A stretch of DNA of 64,000 nucleotides. It comes from an uncultured Pseudomonadales bacterium. Lineage in GTDB: Bacteria > Pseudomonadota > Gammaproteobacteria > Pseudomonadales > CANNCY01. The notes beneath the pieces were generated by a model. That model searched no databases, was not told the DNA's origin, and saw only the letters and a program-made list of their open reading frames with translations. Positions 18,216 to 26,102 of this stretch are shown here, piece by piece. Each line of letters begins with the position of its first letter. Position 1 is the first letter of the stretch. Location of the stretch: the NCBI GenBank assembly GCA_947503335.1, contig CANNCY010000003.1, positions 372,001 to 436,000 on the forward strand. The letters are read 5' to 3'. A program made the position numbers and the translations under genes.

Positions 18216-18719
18216 ATGACTACCCCTTACCCAAGAACATTCTCGCACATTGGTATCTCGGTACCCGATCTAGAAGCAGCCGTTAAGTTTTATACCCAGG
18301 TGCTAGGCTGGTACTTAATTATGCCGCCCACCGACGTAGAAGAAGATGACAGCCCCATTGGCGTGATGTGCACTGACGTGTTTGGCGCAGGGTGGGGGCA
18401 TTTTAGAATCGCTCACATGTCAACGGGCGACCGCATCGGTGTCGAGTTGTTTCAGTTTGATAATCAAGAAAACCCTGAAGACAACTTTGAATACTACAAG
18501 ACGGGCATCTTTCATTTTTGCGTACAAGACCCAAATGTTGAAGAGCTCGCCGACGCGATCGTTGCAGCAGGGGGTAAACGACGTATGAAAGAACCCCGCT
18601 ATTACTATCCTGGCGAAAAGCCCTATCGCATGATTTATATGGAAGACCCCTTTGGCAACATCCTAGAAATCTACAGCCATAGCTACGAGCTGCATTATTC
18701 TAGCGGGGCTTACAACTAA
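18216..18719 (+). CDS. VOC-family (glyoxalase/dioxygenase-like) protein
   Basis: 167 residues behind an AAGGA site. Motifs are FSHIGISVPDLEAAVKFYTQVLG, IFHFCVQDPNVEELADAI and MEDPFGNILEIYSHSYE; the His, His and Glu that normally bind the metal are in expected places. It is longer than the preceding VOC gene and not its duplicate. Its end overlaps the convergent AraC gene by 4 bases. Confidence 0.9.
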   Translation: MTTPYPRTFSHIGISVPDLEAAVKFYTQVLGWYLIMPPTDVEEDDSPIGVMCTDVFGAGWGHFRIAHMSTGDRIGVELFQFDNQENPEDNFEYYKTGIFHFCVQDPNVEELADAIVAAGGKRRMKEPRYYYPGEKPYRMIYMEDPFGNILEIYSHSYELHYSSGAYN

Positions 18720-19747
18720 AGAGCTGCCTGGCGATACTGATTGGGGGTTTGCCCGGTAAAGGCTTTAAAGGCGCGAGTAAAGGGGCCGACCGAGGCAAAG
18801 CCACTTTCTAGACCGACAACAAGCACTGTCCATTGCTTATTGGCGGGGTTTTCAAGCAATGATTTGGCGTGTTCAACCCTAAGCTCGTTCACTAGTTGGT
18901 TAAAGTTTTTAACCTCTAGGTGTTCGCGTATTGCGTTGCTAACACGGTATTCAGGCAGGTCTAGCGCCTTAGCGACGTCACCCACCTTTAAGTTGGGCTG
19001 CAAGAACAGCTGCTGCTCTATTAAAAGCTGTCTAATATTCGCCACCAACGCAACGTCGTCATCGTTATCTTTATTGGCGAGCTCAGCTAGCAAGGCTTCT
19101 TGCATACGCTGGCGCCACATCACCACGATAAAGGTGTTGATCAGCACACAGATGGTGATCACGCTAATCAGGTAGTCGCGAGCCTCGGGGTTGTCAGAGA
19201 TCAGCTGTACTGGCGTTTTACTAAAGGCTACTGCAGATATTAGGGTCACTACAAACAGCTGACGCAGGCGCTTTTCTTCTGCATTAGCTCGGCTATAGCC
19301 ATTAAGGCCTTCCCAGGCGGCTAACACCAATACGCTAGACGACAGCAGCAAGGTGAACTCGCGTATCACATGGCGAGTTGCATTGCTCGCCCCTTCAGAG
19401 ATCAACGCCACGGCCCCTGCAAACTGCGAACCTTGGCTTAGAATAATCAAAGCTGACACCGCACCCGCCAACATTAGATGCTGCTTTTGAATCGGATTTT
19501 TACGTCTAAATAACGCCCGTGCTAATAGCCAGTAGCCGTTACAGGTAGCTGCTGTGCCAACAGCAATGAGATATTTAAAGTTGCCCACAATATCGGCAGT
19601 AAGCATGTGCAGCTTGCTCACGGCGACCGATGCACAGAACACCATAAAGATAATGTGCGTCAGGTTCTTTTCTTTCACCCGCCAAAGCGCCGCTATCAGA
19701 GATAGTGCAATCAATAAAACAATCGTTGTTAGGGCATCAAGGGTCAT
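18716..19747 (-). CDS. AraC-family regulator with membrane segments
   Basis: 343 residues. About seven hydrophobic segments occupy the first 215 residues, followed by a C-terminal HTH_18 (LKVGDVAKALDLPEYRVSNAI and WTVLVVGLESGFASVGPFTR, then A-F-K-A-F-T-G-Q-T-P-N-Q-Y-R). The architecture matches the AraC protein at 14054. Its leader contains two hairpins, and it is divergent from a DUF2306 gene it may regulate. Confidence 0.88.
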   Translation of the reverse strand: MTLDALTTIVLLIALSLIAALWRVKEKNLTHIIFMVFCASVAVSKLHMLTADIVGNFKYLIAVGTAATCNGYWLLARALFRRKNPIQKQHLMLAGAVSALIILSQGSQFAGAVALISEGASNATRHVIREFTLLLSSSVLVLAAWEGLNGYSRANAEEKRLRQLFVVTLISAVAFSKTPVQLISDNPEARDYLISVITICVLINTFIVVMWRQRMQEALLAELANKDNDDDVALVANIRQLLIEQQLFLQPNLKVGDVAKALDLPEYRVSNAIREHLEVKNFNQLVNELRVEHAKSLLENPANKQWTVLVVGLESGFASVGPFTRAFKAFTGQTPNQYRQAAL

Positions 19748-19781
19748 GGGGTTAACAAGATAACGCTGTAAAAAAAATCAG

Positions 19782-19878
19782 CGGTTAGCTTAACCGACTT
19801 TGGCGGTCAGTAAAATGTTCAAAAAATGTGCATATCAGTGAAAAACCTTGCGCCGTTTTTCGAAATCGGCGCGATTTT
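19782..19878. promoter_or_regulatory. Two hairpins between divergent AraC and DUF2306 genes
   Basis: CGGTTA-GCT-TAACCG (19782-19796) is followed, in the minus direction, by a run of eight U residues ending about 24 bases before the AraC ATG, resembling an intrinsic terminator in its leader. A second inverted repeat GCGCCG...CGGCGC (19850-19872) is followed by GATTTT in the plus direction. Function is unproven; attenuation or regulator binding are possible. Confidence 0.45.
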
Positions 19879-19937
19879 ACCCGTTTTTGATGAAAAACTT
19901 GCTATCAAATCAGTCACTTATACGTTTGGATTAAAAA

Positions 19938-20783
19938 ATGAGCAGTTCTTCAGTTAATGGCCGCTTGCAGCCAATATCAGCACAAAACTACCTTGCTTGG
20001 GTGGCAAAGGCTTGGGTAGCGGTAGTGCTATTTGGGCAGATGATATTCGCCTTATACATTGTTGCCGTGTATGTGTTTCCTACCTTGGTGGGTCAAACAG
20101 GCGTCACCCATGAGGTGTTGCCGGGTACGGGTACCAAAAATCTATCTACCTTTGATGGTGTCCTTTTTTTTGCGCATATTGTGCCCGCGGCGGTGATGGC
20201 GGTGAGTGGGCTATTGCAGCTTTTACCCTCGGTACGCAGCAACTACCCCAAATTGCATCGTTACAATGGGCGACTGTTTTTTACCCTTGGTTTGTCGGGG
20301 GCCTTATCGGGTTTATATCTAACCTGGGTCAGCGGCCTGCGCTTTAGCGATATAGGGTCGATGGGGGTAACTCTTAACGGTATTCTAATTGTGGTATTCA
20401 TCGCACTGGCATGGCGCACTGCGATTAAGCGTAAGTTTGCAGACCATCGCCGTTTTGCAGTACATGCCTACATTGCGGTTAACGGTGTATTTAGCTTTCG
20501 CTTATATCTGATGGCTTGGTATCTATTGAACCAAGGGCCAAACGGCAACAGCCGCCTTGTAGATGGCCCTATGGATATCACGCTGTCGTTCGCTAGCTAC
20601 CTATTACCTATGCTGATCGCCGAGTTGGTGTTTTGGGCCCAGCGCAGCAAACAGCAGCGAGTAAAGTGGGGTGTTAGTGCCTTTGCTACCATCGGCTTAA
20701 TCTATACCTTTATCGGTGTAGGGGCGGCAGCCATGATGATGTGGGGGCCGCGCTTTCAAGCAGTAGCGGCGGCCCTAAGCTAG
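19938..20783 (+). CDS. DUF2306 membrane protein (second copy)
   Basis: 281 residues with about seven to eight hydrophobic segments. It shares landmarks with the member at 16904: KLHRYNGRLFFTLG and DHRRFAVHAYIAVNGVFSFR. Overall identity is low outside these. It is divergent from the AraC-like gene across a 190-base gap holding two hairpins. Function is unknown. Confidence 0.85.
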   Translation: MSSSSVNGRLQPISAQNYLAWVAKAWVAVVLFGQMIFALYIVAVYVFPTLVGQTGVTHEVLPGTGTKNLSTFDGVLFFAHIVPAAVMAVSGLLQLLPSVRSNYPKLHRYNGRLFFTLGLSGALSGLYLTWVSGLRFSDIGSMGVTLNGILIVVFIALAWRTAIKRKFADHRRFAVHAYIAVNGVFSFRLYLMAWYLLNQGPNGNSRLVDGPMDITLSFASYLLPMLIAELVFWAQRSKQQRVKWGVSAFATIGLIYTFIGVGAAAMMMWGPRFQAVAAALS

Positions 20784-20806
20784 AAAGCCTAGATCGTTTA
20801 GATCGG

Positions 20807-22780
20807 CTAGCTAGCCGTGATTGCCGGGATCACTCGCTCGGCAATCATCTGCAAAAAGGCTTCTTGCGAATGGCCGGTGATAGCGATAACCACATCAAGC
20901 TCGTCGATCACAACAATCGACACACCACCAGCGCCTTGCGCGGTAGTCACCTGATAGGTCTTGTCACCACTTTGCATCGCTAATGGCCACCAAAGGTACG
21001 AGTAAGCAGGGGCCGACAGGTTGTCACCGCTATAAAAGCCATCTGATTGCTCGTTTGTTAGCGTTTGGTAGGGCGAGTTTATTAGCTCAATAAACTCAGC
21101 GTTGATCAGTTGCTCGCCATTAACCTTGCCATTGTTGGCAACCAACGCGCCCACCTTAAGCATGTCGCGCGTGGTTACACTAGAGCCTGATTCACCTGCA
21201 GCGATACCCTCGTCGGTTGCTCGCCACTTGTATTGAGTAATGCCTAGCTTGCCAAATAGCTCGTCTTTGATGAACTGCTCAGAGCTACCTTTAATTGCAG
21301 AGTCGACCACATACATCGCGATGATTGGGTCAACACCTTGATAGTTAAAGGTGCGCTCAGTGCCAGTAATGGGGGCAGTATCTTCAAAGTAAGCCTGAAT
21401 CTGCTTAATACCTGCATACTGTTCGGGCTGCTCGTCATACTTATCCATAGTCTCGTCGCTAATGCTAAGCCCCGAGTTCATGTTAAGCAGGTCATTCAAG
21501 GTGATGCGCTCAACACCCTCGGCAAAAGTCTCTGGGTTAAGGCCTGGCAACAAACTCACTACTGGCTTATCTAAGTCAGCCATTGATAAGTAGCCCAAGG
21601 TAATTGCTCGCCCCAGCGCCAATGCGGCATAGGCTTTAGTCGTTGACGACTGAGGGTGTGGCAAATCGATGCGACCGCGCGAAAAATAGCCTTCAAATAA
21701 CACATCACCCTTTTGAGCAATCACTAAACCATCGATATTGTTGTGCTGCTTGTTTTCAATTTCTTGGGCGAGTTTTTCAAGCGCTGCATTGTCGGTTTTA
21801 ACCCAAGCCTTAGGTAGCTGTGGCAGATGCCAAAAATTGCGCTTAATCTCGGGTACGCTCCAGCCAGTGATTTGCGACTCAAGCTTAGTCGCCTTGGGCG
21901 AGGTGTTGTCGTTGTCACGCAGTTTAAGCTGCATAAACGCGTCGGTAGATACCCAATAGATGTCGCCATCACCTTCGCCGCCACCGCGATTAAAGAATAG
22001 ATACTTGCCATCAGGGGTTACGATAGCACCGTTCTCTTGGGCGTCAGTGTTGATCTCGCTGCCAAGGTTAATACCTTCGCCCCAAGAGCCGTCGGCGTTC
22101 TTAAAGCTAATGTACAGGTCATTGTCGCCATATCCCACGCGACGCTCGCCATCCCAAATTAGGTACGACTCGTCGGGGGCGATAAAGGGGTGGGCGTTCC
22201 AGCTGCCACCGTTAATCTCGATGGGTAGTTCTTGGGGTTCTTGGCGTACGCCATCAACAAGGGTTGAGATACGAATCTTACCCGAGCCATCGCGGGTACC
22301 CTCGTCGTATACATAGGTACCCTTGGCCGACGACATCAAGCGCATGATGCGGGTGGTGCTGTAGGGTTCGCCAAGATCTTGTAATTCAGACCAACCATTA
22401 TCAGTGCGTGTTTTAAAGTGCTTGCCCAAATGCATGGTGTTGCCATCAGGCGACAGAATAGGGCGGCCAACACGCGGTTCAGTCGACGCAAGTTGCCACT
22501 CGCCCTTCGCGTTTTGGGTGTATTCAATTAACGACCATTCGCGTTGGTCTTTAAGCTTGCGCGTAAAATAAAAGCTGCGCATGTCAGGGCTAAAAAAGCC
22601 GCTAAAATCGCGGTGTTTAGTGGATACAACGTTTGGCGCAAACACCTGTGGAGTTAAACCGGGGGTGTTTTGACCTAGGTAATCGCCCTTTAGTAAGGGT
22701 TGCGACTCTTGGCTGCCGGCACTGCTGGTGGCGGTGGTTGCAGACATGAGTGTCGCTAATGCAATACAGCTTAATTTCAT
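20807..22780 (-). CDS. PD40 propeller plus beta-lactamase-like serine hydrolase fusion
   Basis: 657 residues with a signal peptide (LATLMSATTATSSAG). Residues about 50-290 contain PD40/TolB-type repeats (FFSPDMRSFYFTR, GRPILSPDGNTMHLG, AIVTPDGKYLFFNRGGGEGDGDIYW). About 330-657 form a class C beta-lactamase/PBP-like domain with S-T-T-K (SxxK nucleophile, in PQSSTTKAYAAL) and a YQG in the YxN position. It is periplasmic, probably an esterase or peptidase rather than a true lactamase. A 14-base palindrome near 20804 lies at the convergent junction with the DUF2306 gene. Confidence 0.85.
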   Translation of the reverse strand: MKLSCIALATLMSATTATSSAGSQESQPLLKGDYLGQNTPGLTPQVFAPNVVSTKHRDFSGFFSPDMRSFYFTRKLKDQREWSLIEYTQNAKGEWQLASTEPRVGRPILSPDGNTMHLGKHFKTRTDNGWSELQDLGEPYSTTRIMRLMSSAKGTYVYDEGTRDGSGKIRISTLVDGVRQEPQELPIEINGGSWNAHPFIAPDESYLIWDGERRVGYGDNDLYISFKNADGSWGEGINLGSEINTDAQENGAIVTPDGKYLFFNRGGGEGDGDIYWVSTDAFMQLKLRDNDNTSPKATKLESQITGWSVPEIKRNFWHLPQLPKAWVKTDNAALEKLAQEIENKQHNNIDGLVIAQKGDVLFEGYFSRGRIDLPHPQSSTTKAYAALALGRAITLGYLSMADLDKPVVSLLPGLNPETFAEGVERITLNDLLNMNSGLSISDETMDKYDEQPEQYAGIKQIQAYFEDTAPITGTERTFNYQGVDPIIAMYVVDSAIKGSSEQFIKDELFGKLGITQYKWRATDEGIAAGESGSSVTTRDMLKVGALVANNGKVNGEQLINAEFIELINSPYQTLTNEQSDGFYSGDNLSAPAYSYLWWPLAMQSGDKTYQVTTAQGAGGVSIVVIDELDVVIAITGHSQEAFLQMIAERVIPAITAS

Positions 22781-22968
22781 CGCAAGCTCTCTACTTGTTA
22801 AGTTATGGTGAGCGCCGATTATGCCTAAGTAGAAATTAATTTATTGGTGCGAAAGGGGGTAAGGGGATAAGCCGAAGCCATTGCGAGATAAGCTGATCAC
22901 TTAGTGCAAATATGACTAGAAGAAATGCGTGATAATAGACGACTCAACCAACCTCACCAAAAGATATT

Positions 22969-23547
22969 ATGCAGTTAGATTTTGGCAAACACTTTACCGT
23001 GCTTCGTGTGTTCGGCGTATTCGTTAGCCTATTGTTGGCGTTTAAAGTTTACGGTTATATCAGCGATTACCACCCCGGGGCTATGAATCAGTTTGGGCCC
23101 GGCAAAATCTTTGGCCTTACCGTTGGGCTATTAGTGATCTGCTACTGCTTTACCATGTATTGGCGCATAGAACTAAAGGCCAACAGCATTGTGTCACACT
23201 ATGGTTTTGCACTGCTGCGCCGCACCAAGGTGTTTACGGGCATTAAGTCGATTCAGTTTAAGATCGATTTTACTGAGGTAAAAAACGGCCCCGATCAAGC
23301 CTATATTCATGTATTGCTCGAGGTAGATGGGCGAGATCGGCCCTATTCGATGTTTTCGCTGCATCAGCGTCGTGAAAGTATCATTGCGCAGAGCCACTAC
23401 GACCGTAAGCATTTGGGCGAGATCAATCAGTTTAATGACGATGTTGCGCGATTGTTGGCGTTGTATCCAAAGGTGCCTCGGCAGGTTGATGACAAGGTGG
23501 TCGATTTTTACGAATCGGTTACCGCGCGCAATTTTACTTTTGCTTAG
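22969..23547 (+). CDS. Hypothetical membrane protein
   Basis: 192 residues. Two hydrophobic segments (LRVFGVFVSLLLAFKVYGYI and IFGLTVGLLVICYCFTMYW) precede a soluble C-terminal part whose pattern (IELKANSIVSHYGFALLRRTKVF) resembles bacterial PH-like domains. I do not recognise the family. It is followed 44 bases later by the desaturase-like/monooxygenase pair, so co-transcription is possible. Confidence 0.7.
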   Translation: MQLDFGKHFTVLRVFGVFVSLLLAFKVYGYISDYHPGAMNQFGPGKIFGLTVGLLVICYCFTMYWRIELKANSIVSHYGFALLRRTKVFTGIKSIQFKIDFTEVKNGPDQAYIHVLLEVDGRDRPYSMFSLHQRRESIIAQSHYDRKHLGEINQFNDDVARLLALYPKVPRQVDDKVVDFYESVTARNFTFA

Positions 23548-23591
23548 CAGGCAGCTTATTATCAAAGCATTGATAATAAGAAAGCCGCTAA

Positions 23592-24566
23592 ATGAAAACT
23601 GCCAGCAACGATCAGCCAAGTACCCACTGGTTAGCTCGCCCTTTTGTAGGGCTAGCGTTGTTTGTAGTATGCATTGGCTTGGCGGCGGTCTTTTTGCCTC
23701 GCCAGCAAAGCGAATACGCCATGCTGTTTACTGTGGTTAGTATCAGTTGGTTTGGCGTAATCGTGTTATGGGAATGGTATCAAGGTCGCTACGCCAATGG
23801 CCGAAAAACCTCACTTGATTGGCAGCTATTTGGTATCTCACTTACCTGGATCACCTTTGTAGAACGCCCCTTAATATTTGTTGCGGTGTGGGGGCTGTGT
23901 TATCTGTTGATTCCACAGCACATTGGCGCATGGCAGTATCTGCAACAGGATTACTTTTGGGGGCTGCTGTTAGCCTATGTGTTAATCGACGAGCTATTGC
24001 ACGGCGGTGTACATTTCTTTGCCCATACACGGCGCGTTAAGAATCGTTGGTTGGCTAAGCTACAAAGCTATTACAAAGCCACCCATCGTATGCACCATTT
24101 GCATGGCGGTACCGACGATAAGGGGCAGTTGAGTGCTACCCAAACAATCTGTGTTAGTTGGGGCTGGCCCTCTAGTTTGCCCAACTATTGGTTTGGTTCG
24201 TTCTTTACCTATATGGGGTTATTCGAAGTATGGGCCGTTGGTGCTCTGGCCAAAAGTTTGTGGGGTATTCATAACCACGCAAACTTAGATTACGACCGCA
24301 AGTTACTCGCCCATCCTAATTCGATAGTTCGTAACATCATGTTGGTGTTGTGTCATATTTTGGTGTTTCCTAATCAGCATCACGAACATCATAGTCGCAG
24401 TCAAAACTCGGCTAAGAATATGCAAAACTTTATTGCCATATACGATTGGCTACTCTGGAAAACCTTTGTTGTTTCAACCACTCGCCCCAAAATCTATGGT
24501 TGGCGACAAAAGGGCGCTGAACGCGACAACGCCTTTTATCGATTCTTTCACCGCGATTTTAAATAG
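23592..24566 (+). CDS. Sterol desaturase/fatty acid hydroxylase superfamily protein
   Basis: 324 residues, with four or five hydrophobic segments and histidine clusters HGGVHFFAH, THRMHHLHG and NQHHEHH that bind the di-iron centre of this superfamily. These integral membrane enzymes hydroxylate or desaturate lipids and sterol-like compounds. Only 2 bases separate it from a Baeyer-Villiger-type monooxygenase, suggesting sequential oxidation of one hydrophobic substrate (inference). Confidence 0.87.
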   Translation: MKTASNDQPSTHWLARPFVGLALFVVCIGLAAVFLPRQQSEYAMLFTVVSISWFGVIVLWEWYQGRYANGRKTSLDWQLFGISLTWITFVERPLIFVAVWGLCYLLIPQHIGAWQYLQQDYFWGLLLAYVLIDELLHGGVHFFAHTRRVKNRWLAKLQSYYKATHRMHHLHGGTDDKGQLSATQTICVSWGWPSSLPNYWFGSFFTYMGLFEVWAVGALAKSLWGIHNHANLDYDRKLLAHPNSIVRNIMLVLCHILVFPNQHHEHHSRSQNSAKNMQNFIAIYDWLLWKTFVVSTTRPKIYGWRQKGAERDNAFYRFFHRDFK

Positions 24567-24568
24567 CT

Positions 24569-25987
24569 ATGACTGACCCAATTAAAATCGACGTAGCCAT
24601 CATCGGCGCGGGCATGGCCGGCATCGGCGCGGCGATTAAATTAAAAGAGCAGGGCATCGATTTTGTGGTGCTTGAGAAAGCTAGCGAAGTAGGCGGCGTT
24701 TGGCGAGAGAATACCTACCCAGGATGTGCCTGCGATGTGCCATCGGCATTGTATTCGTACTCGTTTTCGCTAAAGCCCGACTGGAACAATCTATTCGCGA
24801 AACAAGCACAGATACAAGAGTACTTAGTAGAAACCGTCGATCAATATCAGTTACGCGACAAGGTGCATTTTGATAGCGAGGTACAGCGCATTGAGCGGGT
24901 CGGCGAGTATTGGCGAGTTGCTACCGCTGAGCAAGTATATCTCGCCCGTTATGTGGTGGTCTCTACTGGGCCGATGCATCACCCAGTGACGCCCTGCATC
25001 GCGGGTATCGATGATTTTAATGGCGAGCAATTTCATTCGGCACAGTGGCGACACGATATTGATTTAACCGGCAAGCGTGTTGCGGTAATCGGTAGCGGGG
25101 CGTCTGCAATACAATTTGTGCCACAGATACAAAAGCATGCGGCTGCCGTGGCAGTGTTTCAGCGCACGCCCCCTTGGGTGCTGCCAAAATTTGATCGGCC
25201 GCTAAGTGATCGTGTTAAAAAACTATTTAAAAAGCTGCCAGTATTACAGCGCATGTTTAGATGGGTGTTGTTTAAACAGTTCGAATCGTTAACCAAACGC
25301 CTAATGAAGCCTGATACGCGCAAGCCCTTACAGCAACTCGCCCTGCGAAACCTGTATAAGGGTGTGAAAGACAAAGCCCTACGAAAAAAATTAACGCCCA
25401 ATTACGAAATAGGCTGTAAACGTATTTTACAAAGTAACGACTGGTACCCAGCACTCGCCCAAGAAAACGTTGAGGTTTTTGGTGGGGTGTCGGCGGTTGA
25501 CGGGCAAGCCTTGGTTGATGCTGCAGGTGAGCGCTTTGATGCCGACGTACTGATCTATGCCACCGGCTTTGATGTAGCGGTGCCCGAGATCGGTAACCAT
25601 ATTATTGCTGATGGGGTGCCACTCGCTGAACGATGGGCGGGTAAGCCATCGGCCTACTTAGGCACGCTTACCCATAGCTGCCCTAATCTCTTTTTTACCT
25701 TTGGCCCCAACCTGTATACCTATAGCTCGGCCTTCGTGATTGTAGAGGCGCAGCTTAAATTTATTGTTAAACAAATTAAGCGATCTAAAGCCAGTGGTAA
25801 GCCGGTTGCGGTCACCGAGAAAGTAGAGGCGCGTTACAATAAAAAACTACAGCACGATCTAAAGAGCTCTGTGTTTAACTCGGGGTGCAATAGCTACTTC
25901 TTAAACAACGGGTATAACTCGACCACTTGGCCGTATACGGTGGTGCAGCTTGATAAAGCGCTAGCAGCGTCAATACACAAGATTTAG
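24569..25987 (+). CDS. FAD-dependent Baeyer-Villiger-type monooxygenase
   Basis: 472 residues. The FAD loop GAGMAGIGAAIKLKEQG is at about 12-28. The Baeyer-Villiger fingerprint FxGxxxHxxxW appears exactly as FNGEQFHSAQW near residue 150, and the NADPH loop GSGASAIQFVPQI follows. ATGFD is the second family motif. Such enzymes insert oxygen next to ketones or hydroxylate. It is translationally close to the desaturase-like gene. Confidence 0.92.
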   Translation: MTDPIKIDVAIIGAGMAGIGAAIKLKEQGIDFVVLEKASEVGGVWRENTYPGCACDVPSALYSYSFSLKPDWNNLFAKQAQIQEYLVETVDQYQLRDKVHFDSEVQRIERVGEYWRVATAEQVYLARYVVVSTGPMHHPVTPCIAGIDDFNGEQFHSAQWRHDIDLTGKRVAVIGSGASAIQFVPQIQKHAAAVAVFQRTPPWVLPKFDRPLSDRVKKLFKKLPVLQRMFRWVLFKQFESLTKRLMKPDTRKPLQQLALRNLYKGVKDKALRKKLTPNYEIGCKRILQSNDWYPALAQENVEVFGGVSAVDGQALVDAAGERFDADVLIYATGFDVAVPEIGNHIIADGVPLAERWAGKPSAYLGTLTHSCPNLFFTFGPNLYTYSSAFVIVEAQLKFIVKQIKRSKASGKPVAVTEKVEARYNKKLQHDLKSSVFNSGCNSYFLNNGYNSTTWPYTVVQLDKALAASIHKI

Positions 25988-26102
25988 AAGACAGTAGTAA
26001 AATGATTTTGAAATAGATGAGAGATTTATAAGGCAGCGATCACTTAGCTTACTCAGCGTATACAATTTTGTACGTTGGTTGAACCGTATCAAGGAGTTAC
26101 GA

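Noticed and set aside
20804-20817. 14-base palindrome CGGCTAGCTAGCCG at a convergent gene junction
   Set aside because: A real palindrome, but it has no loop or T-run and is too short to assign a function.
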